Part shown: in pieces, positions 25,019 to 36,295 of the stretch
How positions within the stretch are numbered: position 1 is the first letter of the stretch
Layout: every line of letters starts with the position of its first letter
Assembly: GCF_000801105.2 (NCBI RefSeq)
Contig: NC_079519.1
Span: 33,951,288 to 34,015,287 of the forward strand
From: Raphanus sativus
Lineage: Eukaryota > Streptophyta > Magnoliopsida > Brassicales > Brassicaceae
Reading direction: 5' to 3'
Length of the DNA stretch: 64,000 nucleotides
Position numbers and translations under genes: made by a program
Notes under the pieces: generated by a model
The model's database searches: none
What the model was told of the DNA's origin: nothing
The model's input: the letters and a program-made list of their open reading frames with translations, nothing else

Positions 25019-26879
25019 ATTTTTGCTTTCATTAAAAGGGGATTTGGTGGTCACTCACACTTCCTTCTCTTAACCGCTGTCTTTGAATCCCAAGATTTGG
25101 TGGCATATCATATTGGCAAGTTCATTTTCCTTTTTTTTTTTTCTGTTTGATAAGCTTTAGCCTCTAGGGAGAATGTTGTTTGTTCTTCAATGAAACAAAA
25201 AAGTACTACGAACCTTTTGGTATATGCAAATCTTTAATTAAATTTTCTCTCAAGTATGAAAATACATTTTAAATGTAAGGAGAAATATAGGAAGTATGCT
25301 AATTGCAGAACCCATTTGTTCTTTTACAGTATGAGCTTGATTGGTAGAACATTATCTTTATTATCCAATCAACAATTTCTAGGAAAACATTTAAAATAGC
25401 ATTTAGAAGATGCAGATGCTATTTATTCAATGCTTTCATTTCAGGTTGATCATTTACATTTAAAATATATAATTTTTTAAAAAAAAAATTAATTACAATT
25501 AATTATTTTAAATAATATCACAAAATAATATTAGGATACAAAATAGAATTATTATTTTTTAAAATAAAACAAATTAATATATATATATATTTAAAACAAT
25601 AATATTTTATATAAAATATAAATTAAGTATATATATATAATTAAGTACAGTTATAATTATGAAAAGTACAAAAATTAATTTAAATATGTATTATTTAGAA
25701 ATAAAGAAATTATATATCATATACTAATTTTTATAATAGTTTTACATATGAATCATGTACTGCTCTTTCTACCAATCACTTTATTATATAGATTTATAAG
25801 AGTACAAGTTTAAATAATGTTGGGTTTATAATATTTTATTAATTTACAAAAAACTCCCTTTCTTAGATTTTTGAATATTTTTATTTATAAAATAAAAAAT
25901 GATTTTACTGTATATTTTTAATTAAATTTTAGAAATTTGAATTTCATATTTTATTAAACTATTTGATATATATTTTTGTGTTTTATAGAATTTAAATGTG
26001 GTTTTAGATATAATTTTACTAAATGTTATCAAAATATATTGAATTGTTAAGAAAAAATAGAGATAATTTCATAATGAATATGAAACCAACAATATAATAT
26101 TTAGTTTATACTTACATAAAATGTATATCTAGATATATTATTAATTTATGATTTTAAAGGGATCATATATATATATAGGATTTTCTAAAAAAATATTATC
26201 TTATTATTTTATCGATTTTTATCATATTTTGAATCGGCCGAACTCAGAAACAATTTTTTTTATTAATTTATAAATTTTCTACTGTGTATTAATTATGCAG
26301 CATACAACTCATAACATATTGTTACTAATTTGTGATCAGCTGAACCAAATCTCTTATAAAATGTCATGTATTGTTCTATATCAAGATGTGTATTCATATT
26401 AGTTTTTAGTAACACATATACATTAAATAAAAACTATCAAATGCAAGCAAGTGGATGGATTACAAGGCTTCAGATTACCAAAAATTTACTTAAATATATG
26501 CAATAAACTATACTGAAATAAATTTAACATAATAAGTGACAAAATAGTTAAGGAGTGTCAAAGGCTGAGTGACAAAGCTATATTGGTAAGACTATTTTGT
26601 CACTTATTATGTTAAGTGACAAAATAATCTTACCAATATATCTATAAAATAGTTAAGGGCACTTCTTAATACCAATATAGCTAATAATCTATAAGTGACT
26701 AATGGACACTTATTAATAAGACACCGAAAGTATAAGAAGACATGAAAAAATAAAGAGAAATATTAGATAGAAAACATCAAACGATAAATAATAAACAAAC
26801 ATAACACATATACAAAAATTAAAATTAAAATATATAAACTATGCATAGCGCGTAGAAACCCATTGCTGTCAAAATCGTC
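25019..26879. other. DCP5-L 3' UTR and AT-rich intergenic DNA
   Basis: The first ~200 bp is probably DCP5-L 3' UTR. The rest is extremely AT-rich with TA runs (25577-25640, 26166-26178). A nested inverted repeat lies at 26524-26638 (separate entry). No gene was recognised. Confidence 0.6.
26524..26638. repeat. Nested inverted repeats with two competing hairpins
   Basis: A perfect 25-bp inverted pair occurs at 26524-26548 and 26591-26615 (TTAACATAATAAGTGACAAA and its complement). The right arm also takes part in a second pair, 26581-26606 with 26613-26638 (TATTGGTAAGAC...), which has one mismatch. It lies about 240 bp beyond the stop codon of the minus-strand RPS4-like gene A. Confidence 0.8.
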
Positions 26880-29800
26880 TTATTTATTTGGTGATCCGCT
26901 CGAGAAAATATTGTTCTCACTTGTAGAGTCAGCTGTTTTTGGAGTTACAGTTGGAGCTTCTTCTCCAGATTGTAAAGTGGTTACCTCACTTTGACTACAC
27001 TCACCATTCATTCCCGTCCTTGCCGCCGGTAAAGTAACAACATTACTAACTTCATCATCAGGTTCATACACCAAACCGAACCCACACTTCACAACTTCAC
27101 ATTGTGGAATCTCTTCACCAGCCCCATCAGTCACTTTGAATCTAAGGACAGCTCTAGTAGGAACACATCCTTTCTTGAACTCTACTTCTTGATGTTTCTT
27201 GATGTTTGACCAACTTATATAGCTGATAAAGACGTGGTCCGACTCGATCGTACGCAGCTCATTTTCAACAGGAACACTAAACCGGCTACATGGTGCATCT
27301 AAGTCTTCAAACTCACAGGTACATTTAGCCAGGATGCGGCTGCTCTGATCTCCGCAGTCACGAAACGAGACAATGGCACATAGATATATTCCTAGAAACT
27401 TGTTGTCGCACCAATGTGGAGGCAGCTTTGGTTCTAACACTGAACCATATGCTTGGTGACTGATCCATGCAGGTACTTCGTATCCAGGATAGCAAGTCGA
27501 GATAAAATTCTGTCAGGAGAAAAAAAATAACAAATAAAAATAATATATATCTGAAAACCAAAAGATTTTAAGACTACAAAAAAAAAGAAAAAAAAAGAAG
27601 AATAGACTACCCCATTGCGGTGATCATCTGATGAGACTAGCTGGCATTTTCTCCGAACATGGGATGCAATTTCATTCTTTGCAGCCTCATTGAGTTTACA
27701 ACAGTTAGTGAAGGTGAAAGTGTTGTGAATCTCTTCTGTTGGCATAATAATAAAGGCTAGAGGACTCGAGACTGTTTGCAGGGAGATACATCCATGTGCA
27801 TCTAACCACTGGAGATTTGGTGGAAGCGTCGAAAGAGACCTGAGTTTCTCACAAGACTTCAAGTCCAGCCATTTGAGATGATACATTAGACTGATGTCAG
27901 ATCCTAAGCTGCTGATCACACCATTTCCGCTAAAAGATAGATGCCGCAGAAACAATAGGCTGTTAATACCGGGAAGTATCTTTGGCACCTCTAAGATCGA
28001 AGTCCGGTCAAGTAGTAAAACCCGGAAATTTTCCATGTTGTCTTGAATATTTGGAAAAGTATTGAGATTTGAACAGCCAGAGAGAATCAGTTCTTCAAGA
28101 GCTTTAAGCTTTTCTATACACTCTGGAAGACTCCTCAGCCTTTGACACTCCTTCAGATTCAATAAGATAAGTCTCTGAAGCTTCACAATGTCTGAAGGGA
28201 GATCCTCTATTGCAGTTCCATCTAAGTAGAGAGATTCTATATTTTCTGAAATTAGCTGAAATTCATGAAGCCTCGTACAGCCGCTGAGGATAAGAGTTTT
28301 CAGTGAAGTCAGATTTATCTGGGGTAGATGCAAGAGACTTGTGCATCCTCTCAAGTTCAAGAAAATAAGACTTTCCATTGTTTGCATCTCTTCAGATAAA
28401 CTTTCTAGTCTTGTGCAACCTTCAAGATTCAGTCTCAAAAGATTTTGGGCCTTTGAGAACCCTGACAATTTCTGCAGCATTCTCGAGTTGTTGAGGTCCA
28501 CCCACTTCAGTTTCGGTGTATCCTGTTAAAACCACATAGAATTACACCACCAGTCAGTAATGTATACAACTCTAACAAGACAAAAGGAACAAAAACATAT
28601 ATGTATATATGTTGATAAAAAAAATATATATATACATATATATGTATATGCACATACTAAGACCGTATGACATGTATTATTTTTTTTGAGAAAACTTTAT
28701 GACATGTATTCCTCGATTTTTTTATAAAACAGAAAAATTTATCAAATCGTCTGCAATACCTATCCAACCTACTACTATTTTAGAGAGAAAAAATAATATA
28801 GAAACAGAGTTTTTGTTCAAATGTATTTTTCTATAATATAAAAATGTTATATTTGCCTCTATAAATAGAGAAATACTATTTTTCCTCTATATTTGAAAAA
28901 TAATATTTCTCTATTTCTTTCTGAACAACAACATTCTTATATTTATTGAGGTCAATTTAGTATTTCTCTATTATAAAAAAACACACCGAAATAAAAATTC
29001 CATCTCTATTTTAGATGCAGGTTGGAGATACACTAAAATTTATATGAGTTTTGTTCTAATATACAATAAAATAGAAAAAAATACTATTTTCCTTCTAAAT
29101 GTACACGAATTATGTTTTTTTCATTAAAATATAAAAGAAAATAGCAGTGCCTACTGTAGAGTAAGGTGACTTTGAAAATAATGTTTCCTATAATAGTATT
29201 TAGAGTCAAATATAAAGTTGAGATGGAGATGTCTAACCTTAGAATCTTTCCATACTTGTTTAATCTTGCTGTAAGGCAGCCTGAGATCAACAAGATTCTT
29301 GGGGTTGAAGTCAGATGGAAGTTCATCCAACGGGAATTTCAGCCAGTCGAGGTATCGGACCTCTTCCAGAGGTAATGAAAGTCCATCCGGGAAATTTAAC
29401 TTGCAGTCGCCTTCACATTCCCGAGGACAAGTAGAAGTATAGAACTTAAGGTACCAGAGATTGCACATATTGGCAAAGACCGAAAACTCTAAAGGCATGT
29501 CTCTTACTTGAGACATGTCTAGAGAAATGCCTCTCACAGTTTTGGTACCCTGAAAGAAAGAAAAAAACATAGACGCATCATTTAGCATACTGCTACAATA
29601 ATAAAGTTTGAAACTACTTGATGAGTAATTAGCCTCACCATTTTGTCATGTAGCGCAGCGATAATATCTTGGTATTTCCACAGCCTACACTTCTCTACTG
29701 TGGATGATAACGAACAAAGTTCGATGGCGAATGTATGAAGTAAATCATGCATCTCTAAGCGTCCGCCAGAGATACTAATTAGAAACTTGTAGGCAAGATT

Positions 29801-32800
29801 CGTTATCTCACTCGAAACTTCAGAGGATTCATCATGATCTCCAGAATCCAGTAAGCTTCTCGCGTAAAACTCATCCTCTGATTTGAAGAAACACGCAATG
29901 TCAAGGAACGCATCCTTCTCCTTTTCACTAAGCTCATCGTAACTTATCTTCAACAGATCTTTAATGCTCTCGTTGGAACATCTTGCCAATGCACCAAACC
30001 ACGCTTTCCAGAGTGTCTCACCTTTCCCACGAAGTTCCTTGCCCAATTCTCTGAGAGCTTTTGGATTGCCTCTAACGTAATCCACGAACACTCTAGACAT
30101 TTTCATATAATCTTCCATCTCGGGATTGAAACCCCCTAGGGCAAAGAAGCTGAAGTACATCAACCCATCTCGAGGGTTCAATCTTGGAACCACGTAAGGA
30201 TTTGGATCTAAGTCGGCGATCAATGCCCTGTCACGGGTTGTAATAACAATCCTGCTTCCTTTCTTGATCCAGCTTCGGTCTCCGAGAAGAGTCTTTATAT
30301 GTTTTTCGCTACTCACATCGTCTAAAACAACAAAGACTTTGTTCATGAGCAGTTCAGTCTTTAGACAATCAAATGTCGTCTTATGAGTTATGTTTGTCTT
30401 TTTCTTCGGAAGTAAATCTTGAAGGAACGTCATCCTCAAATGGCCAGAACCCATCTCCTTACGGATCTTCAGAAAATTCACGCAGCGGATGAACTTGTTT
30501 TCATACCTCTTGAACAGCTCCGTTGCGAGAGTGGTTTTGCCAATACCAGGCATCCCAACAATTCCCACAATTCTAGTTTCGTCGCTGTGATCGAAACCAA
30601 ACTTTTCCTCGACTTGCTTGATCCGATGTTCTATTCCAAAGAGAATAGCCACTTTCTCTTCTCCTTCCAAATTAATTGGAATGGCGGTGAGCTTTTTCAT
30701 GACCTCGGCCACGACTGTCTTGAGGAAAACGACCTCGTCACTTCGATAACAAGACCAATTCAAATAAGATCATGATTCTAAATACTATTAAAACCGAAAG
30801 CACTTTGAACATTATTATACTTCTATTTGGTATGATATTTACCAAATTTATATTCTTATATTAAATATACATCCCAACATGTGTTCTACCTAGATTGCAT
30901 GGAAACTTGGACGAAGATCCGAAACTTTTATGAATCAGTATCAGAATCTCTTGGAAACTCTAGAAATTCATTTTTAAAAAAAAATAATTTGCAAACTTGT
31001 GATTTTATTTTAGGAATTTTCTTTTTAAAAACAAATTTTATAATTTGAATCTTTATTTTGAGTTAAACTACTTAATAGCTAAGTATTGGATATCTGCCAT
31101 TTAAATTTTTAATATGATTTCGATGTTTAACTATTAATTGTTTGATTTTCATATACTTAATAAAATTGTTATTTATCGATTTATATTTATATTATTAGAT
31201 AGACCAAACAGAAGAAAATAATTGTAATCACATGTTAATCATTAATTACATATATGTATATATGCATCAATTTATAAACGTTTCCATGCTAAATTTTTAA
31301 AAATCATGTTTCCATGTTTTGAAATATTTCGTTTCCGCTTATCTGTTTACGATTTCATGCGACCTAGTGTTCTACCAACTTAGTATTCAACAATTCATTA
31401 AATATTTATAAAATAAAATAGCTAAAAATATTCATACAAATTTAAAAATTCTTAACGTTACAAATATCTAAATAAAATAATATAATTATTATGAAGCAAT
31501 TATTATACATGAATATTAATTTAATTTCGGTTTATATACACAAATATAAAATTTATAAATTATATATAATAATAGCATTATAAAATCTTAATTAAATAAT
31601 AGATGTAGTTAAATAGTTAATTAACTATAAAATAATATATATACACACAAAAAAATCCTGGATTTTACAATTTAATTTAATTATAAAATATTATAAAAGT
31701 AAATATTAAAGTCTAGATAATTAGTTATAATTTATAAATTAATTTTAATTTAAAGTTTAGAAATTAATTTTATATAAATAGATATTTACTTGATAAAAAT
31801 AAAATATTTAAATGAAATAATATTTATATTATTTTATAGTGCAACTTGTTATGGTAAATATTTTACAATTTTTGTTTTATATGAGTTATTTCTTCATTCG
31901 TACAATATATTAATTAAATATGTGATGGTTTTAACAAACATATTAACTCATTTACATTAAAATCCAAAATTTGACATGATAAAAGATGTATTACTCTGTT
32001 TCAATTTTAATTTGTTAAAATAAATTAAAACAAATGCGAGAAACAACAAATAAGCAAATTTTATATTTTGAGTTTTTGATTATTATATAGTTATATTTAT
32101 ATGTACTTTTAATTGGCAAATTATTTGAAATATCATAAGTTAGATATCATTTTCAAAAATACTTTAAATAAAAAATAATATAACATCTGAGTTAAATTTT
32201 ACTGATTATTGTTTAGGGTCTAATTTTTAGGATTGGAGTTGGGTTTATAAACCTTTATAAATGATTATTAAAATTTTATAAATGATTTAAGAAGATTAGT
32301 GTTTTTTCATCATAAATTTAGGATATTTATGGAAATAAGTACTTTTTAAAGCTAAATTTGAAAGCAGTATCAATTTTGTGGTAAAATTAGAATTCTCACT
32401 AACCACCCTAATCATAAAATGCAAGAGGCCTAGAGAGCAGATACACTCTCCATTCAACTATACATGCTTTGAGATGTCTAGCTACCAACCAAGTTTTGTT
32501 GAAATAAATTGAATACCTAAAGTGACATAGAATATAGTTAATTGTTTCTTTCCTATAACTTATTGTTTTTTTTTCCCATGAATGAATGTGATATACAAAG
32601 ATTTCCGTCAGAGAAAATGACACATTTTCAAGCAAAGGGATCGAAAGCAATACCTCTGCTCCAGCAAAGTCAAGCCCATCTTTAACTTAATACACTCCAA
32701 TGCCACCTTCCATTTCTCCATGTGGGTCTGCACATTGCTATGAGTCTCACATGCATCATTGAAAAGTGCTTCTAACTCACTTGGGTTGACTTTATAGAAT

Positions 32801-33102
32801 ATGGGAATGGCCACAAGTTTCTTTTCATCGACACATTCTTTGATCTTCGCCAGCTCGTTCAAACACCATTCTGATTCCATGTACCTTCTCGAGAACACGA
32901 CCAACGCAATCTTTGATTCCTCGATCCTACGGAAAAGAACGGTGAGATCTTCTCCCCTCTCTTCATATTTGTCTATGAACACATTGATCCCAGCGTTTTT
33001 CAATGCAGTCTCCAGATAACTGACGAAGCCGTTGCGAAGCTCCACTCCTCGGAAATTAAGAAACACTTGATGGCGCGGAACCAATGGTTCTTGGACGGCC
33101 AT
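26880..33102 (-). CDS. TIR-NB-LRR receptor, RPS4-like (pair A executor)
   Basis: An intracellular immune receptor. Five exons in the RPS4 gene pattern: 33102-32654 (TIR), 30740-29639 (NB-ARC), 29549-29238, 28522-27611 (LRR) and 27509-26880 (C-terminal domain). They sum to 1,134 residues without a lesion. The TIR runs from HQVFLNFRG to about residue 145, with the putative NADase glutamate E83 in WCLNEL. The NB-ARC has P-loop [11 protein letters not shown] (about 212), kinase-2 [22 protein letters not shown], a GLPL-equivalent GNPKAL and MHD (LEMHDLL). The LRR repeats are of the LxxLxLSGCxxL type, and the last exon is the RPS4-type post-LRR domain. The start at 33102 (MAVQE) was preferred over an in-frame ATG at 33150, as homologues start near this point. 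The interface pair is Ser28-Tyr29, not Ser-His. An RRS1-like gene lies head to head. Confidence 0.93.
30741..32653 (-). other. Long intron 1 of the RPS4-like gene A
   Basis: A 1.9-kb very AT-rich intron between the TIR and NB-ARC exons (donor AG|GTATTG, acceptor TATCGAAG|T). I see no element with matched ends, but its length compared with the 78-bp intron at this place in gene B (59652-59729) implies inserted DNA that has since decayed. Confidence 0.7.
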
Positions 33103-34338
33103 CTTTAAAGTTTTAATCTGTTTGAATGTAGTTTGGAGACAAGGAGACAATGTGCAAGTGAATGAAAAATGTCGCAGTTTCTTGTTAAGTATTTATAGGA
33201 CAACAGTAACAAGTCAAGTCAACAACATGTAAACTAAGTTCATTCCACGATCAAATTTTCTTGAATCATTCTTATGGCTTCGCATGTTGTCATTTACTTT
33301 GGAAAAAAGACTCCGAGTTTTGAGGATTTAATTACTATATTTGCAAATAGAAATTTTCTTTCTTTTTAAACCATTATTGTATTCAACTATCCTTTATTAG
33401 GATATCTCCAACCCTACTATATATATATATTTTTTTAAATGGAGTGAAATGAAGTATGAAGTAAAAAATGTTATAATTTTTATTAAAAAATGCTATAATC
33501 CAACTACATATTTTATTTTATAATAGAGTTTACTGTATAAATAAAATAATTTATTTCTTGTTTGTTCATTACTTTATTATGAAATGAAATATGAAATTGT
33601 GTTATAACAATTTTACTCTGTTTTATCTTTTACGGAAAAATAGTGTTTTACATTAGAAATTCTTTTATGAGTCGCAATATTGGACATCAATGCCTTTTTC
33701 AAAAAAAAAAAATATTGGACACCAATGTAATGTGCAAAAGCGCTGTGCAACGGACTAAAAGACCACAGTTTTGTCAAGCCTGACCCACGTCTCTTGTGAT
33801 GGTTAATCTTTAAGCTTATTTTAATTTGCCTTTTTTTTGTTGTCAAATTTGCTTTTTAAAAAAGTTTTTAATAAACAGACTGCTGTTTCTGAATGTTTAT
33901 TTTGAGAATAGACAAAGAAAAATTAAAGAAGAGAATTTGATAAAAATAAAAAAAATTAAAGAAGAGAATTTGCTAAAAATTAAAATGTTGAAATAAATGC
34001 CCTATTAAATTCAAAGTTGAGCAATAGAGTTACTCCCACTTTAATATTTACTACATATTCATGGATTTCTGATAATAATTTTTAACTTCAATGTATTAGA
34101 TCATTGTTTTTTAGGTTGATATATTAGAACGTTTTCTAGGTGGCATAATATACCTGGACCAATCTGTTCACACTGGTGTGTCCTATGCAAAAACTCATCT
34201 TCTTGATACATATATCCGGCCATGTTCGGATAACTGTTCAAGTATCTAATCTTTTCTAACTCAATATCTGTTTTGATATTTTGATATTTTGTTTTGGTTT
34301 TGGTTCAAGTTTTTTGACCGGATTTGTATCCATGTAAA
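33103..34338. promoter_or_regulatory. Divergent intergenic region of pair A, left part
   Basis: Upstream DNA of the RPS4-like gene. It includes a MITE-like segment at about 33400-33660 and AT-rich DNA. Promoter motifs could not be assigned with confidence. Confidence 0.5.
33400..33660. mobile_element. MITE-like segment
   Basis: It begins GGATATCTCCAACCCTACT, has the GGAGTGAAATGAAGTA-type interior seen in the element at 7862-8105, and ends TTTTACATTAGAAATTCTT. The right end is a degenerate inverted match of the left. It is probably the same family as 7862-8105, more decayed. Confidence 0.45.
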
Positions 34339-34685
34339 TGTAACATCCAAAGTTATGATATATAAAAATATTTAAGGGAATTGATTTAGCTATATATATC
34401 ATCAAAATTGACTTATTTTTTCTGACACACATCCGTTTAGAATTCCATACTTAAACGTGATTAGCTTGGAGTAGTGAAAAGATGGGTGACCTATCGGGAA
34501 GTGATTCGCGATAGCGTGCAAATGAGACCAAAGCACGGAAAAGGTTGGGTGGTGATTGCAGGGTCAATAAAAAATTATTTCAAGTCTTGAAAAAATTAGC
34601 GCACGACCGTCAGATGGGATAAGACCCACAGACCGAGAGAGCGGGCATGGATGGGCCATTAACCATGGGCGATCGGAGCGTTACA
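34339..34685 (+). repeat. TRIM left LTR
   Basis: A 347-bp LTR. The 5S-like block at about 34430-34515 keeps the C-box-like GATGGGTGACC and the following GGGAAGT of 5S rDNA. Confidence 0.9.
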
Positions 34686-34757
34686 AGTGGTATCAGAGCT
34701 GGTTAACCATCTCGTGGGGCGTAACAAAAACGTTGCGTTCTTTGAGAGGAGGTGAAT

Positions 34758-35089
34758 TGTAACATCTCGAGTTGTGATACGTGAAAAGGCTTAAGAGAAT
34801 TGATTTGGCTACCTATGTCATCAAAGTTGATTTACCTTTCTCGTCACACATCCGTTTAGAATCCTAGAGTTAAGCGTACTTAAACTCGAGTAGTGAAAGG
34901 ATGAATAACTTATTCGCGATAGCGTGCAAATGAGGCTAAAGCACCGAGAAATGTCGGGTGGTGATTGTATAGTTAGTAAACAATCGAGTTTTGGAAAAAA
35001 TTAACCCACTACCAAAAGATGGGATGGGATCCACGAACCGAAAGAGCAGGTATGGATGTCCATTAGCCGTGAACGGTCGGGACGTTTCG
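34758..35089 (+). repeat. TRIM right LTR
   Basis: A 332-bp LTR. It keeps the A-box-like AGTTAAGCGT better than LTR 1 but has lost the GGGAAGT part of the 5S block. Its last bases are mutated (GTTTCG instead of GTTACA). Confidence 0.9.
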
Positions 35090-35094
35090 GTAAA

Positions 35095-36295
35095 ATTCTC
35101 AACCTTAACCAGGCACATATGCCTTAGTTAGATACTAGTCTTTTTGGGTCTACAAGTTTGTTTTCTCTACTACCGGCTTGAAGAACACAGAGAACAAGTG
35201 TGTGCCGAGTCTTCTTCTTCCTTCTTCCTCTCATATCATGTGTTCTTCGACCTGTAACAAAGAGAGAAAATCTGTAGCCTCATCATCACCATACTGTAAA
35301 ATAGTGGCCAACAGGCGAACGTAGATGTATGCACGATTGCGAGGAACTCGTTATCGTCAAGTTGTGTTATATAATAGTTTACTTCAAATTCACGCAGTCA
35401 CAAAACAAGCTCGATCAGTATTTGATGGCATAAACAAAATACAATACAATTTGGTATTTTTGTATGTATTTTTGCCACTAGACTGTTTCTATTTTTTGGT
35501 AAAAGCCACTAGTCTATATCTTAACAAAACATGATCGATTCTAAATGGATCGTGGCAACTTTCCCTTTATTTACCTTCTTGCGCATTTTTTTGTTGTTTT
35601 TATTTTCCTCTTGCTCATAATATATTTTCAAGGCATTATGGTAAGGAATTAGCCAACGATACTCCTATTTTATTGTTTGCTGATTCTGTTACCCTTCATT
35701 AATATACACAACTTGCGTAATGCCAGTTTAAAAAGAAGTGGGAAGCATTCAGAACAGCTGACTCAGTCCTCCACCTCATTGACTTGGTTATTCCAAAACG
35801 GATTTCGAGCTACAGATTGGAAAAAAACAGCTGACTAAGTATATCTTCCGTCTCTTCGCTTCCTACATCGGTTTCACCGAGTTTCTTTGATGTCTGCCTT
35901 AATATTAGGGCTATCACGCAACTATATTTTGTTACTCCACTGGGCTTCTGTAACCCACTCAACAATTAGCCTGTATATGGGCTTGTAAATATCTTTATTT
36001 TATTTTCTTTTATTTAATAGAAAGCTTTCAATAAAAATAAAAAGCTTGCGTAATCCCAGAAGTAAACGTCTTTAGCAGTTGTAGTTACGTATGAAGCTGC
36101 AAATAAACTTCTTGGAAAAAGCATTGTTCATCTTAGTTGCTAATATTAAACTTACAAGTGTCTGCTAAGACTTGTTCAAACTCTGATTTACATCACCAAG
36201 TTGCGAGGTTTGTTATAACTCTGATCTTCACCTTCCCCTGTTCTCAGAAACAGAGCATTCCCAAGAAACCACCAATCTTAAGATATTTTCAAGTT
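35095..36295 (+). promoter_or_regulatory. Upstream region of the RRS1-like gene A
   Basis: 1.2 kb between the TRIM and the RRS1-like start codon. No gene was recognised. The last ~150 bp probably contains the 5' UTR. A 53-codon in-frame extension upstream of the chosen start has no TIR features. Confidence 0.5.

Larger units (their letters stand above)
34339..35089 (+). mobile_element. Cassandra-type TRIM carrying 5S rRNA-like sequence
   Basis: A 751-bp terminal-repeat retrotransposon in miniature. LTR 1 is 34339-34685 and LTR 2 is 34758-35089. Both start TGTAACATC, and LTR 1 ends GTTACA. The target duplication GTAAA is at 34334-34338 and 35090-35094. The primer-binding site TGGTATCAGAGC (34688-34699) matches initiator-Met tRNA, and the purine tract GAGAGGAGGTGAAT is at 34744-34757. 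Both LTRs contain 5S rRNA-like words such as GTTAAGCGT, GAGTAGTG and GATGGGTGACC, the hallmark of Cassandra. It has no ORF. The LTRs have diverged, with a deletion of about 12 bp in LTR 2, so insertion is old. Confidence 0.93.

Noticed and set aside
33103..33150. An upstream in-frame ATG adding 16 residues to the RPS4-like gene A
   Set aside because: The added residues have no counterpart in RPS4-type proteins, which start with MA(T/V) just before HQVF; the ATG at 33102 fits better.
34430..34520. A possible 5S rRNA gene
   Set aside because: The 5S-like words are diverged and occur inside two LTR-like direct repeats with a PBS, purine tract and target duplication, so this is a Cassandra TRIM rather than a 5S gene.
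34688..34699. A tRNA-like word TGGTATCAGAGC
   Set aside because: It is the primer-binding site of the TRIM, with no cloverleaf around it.
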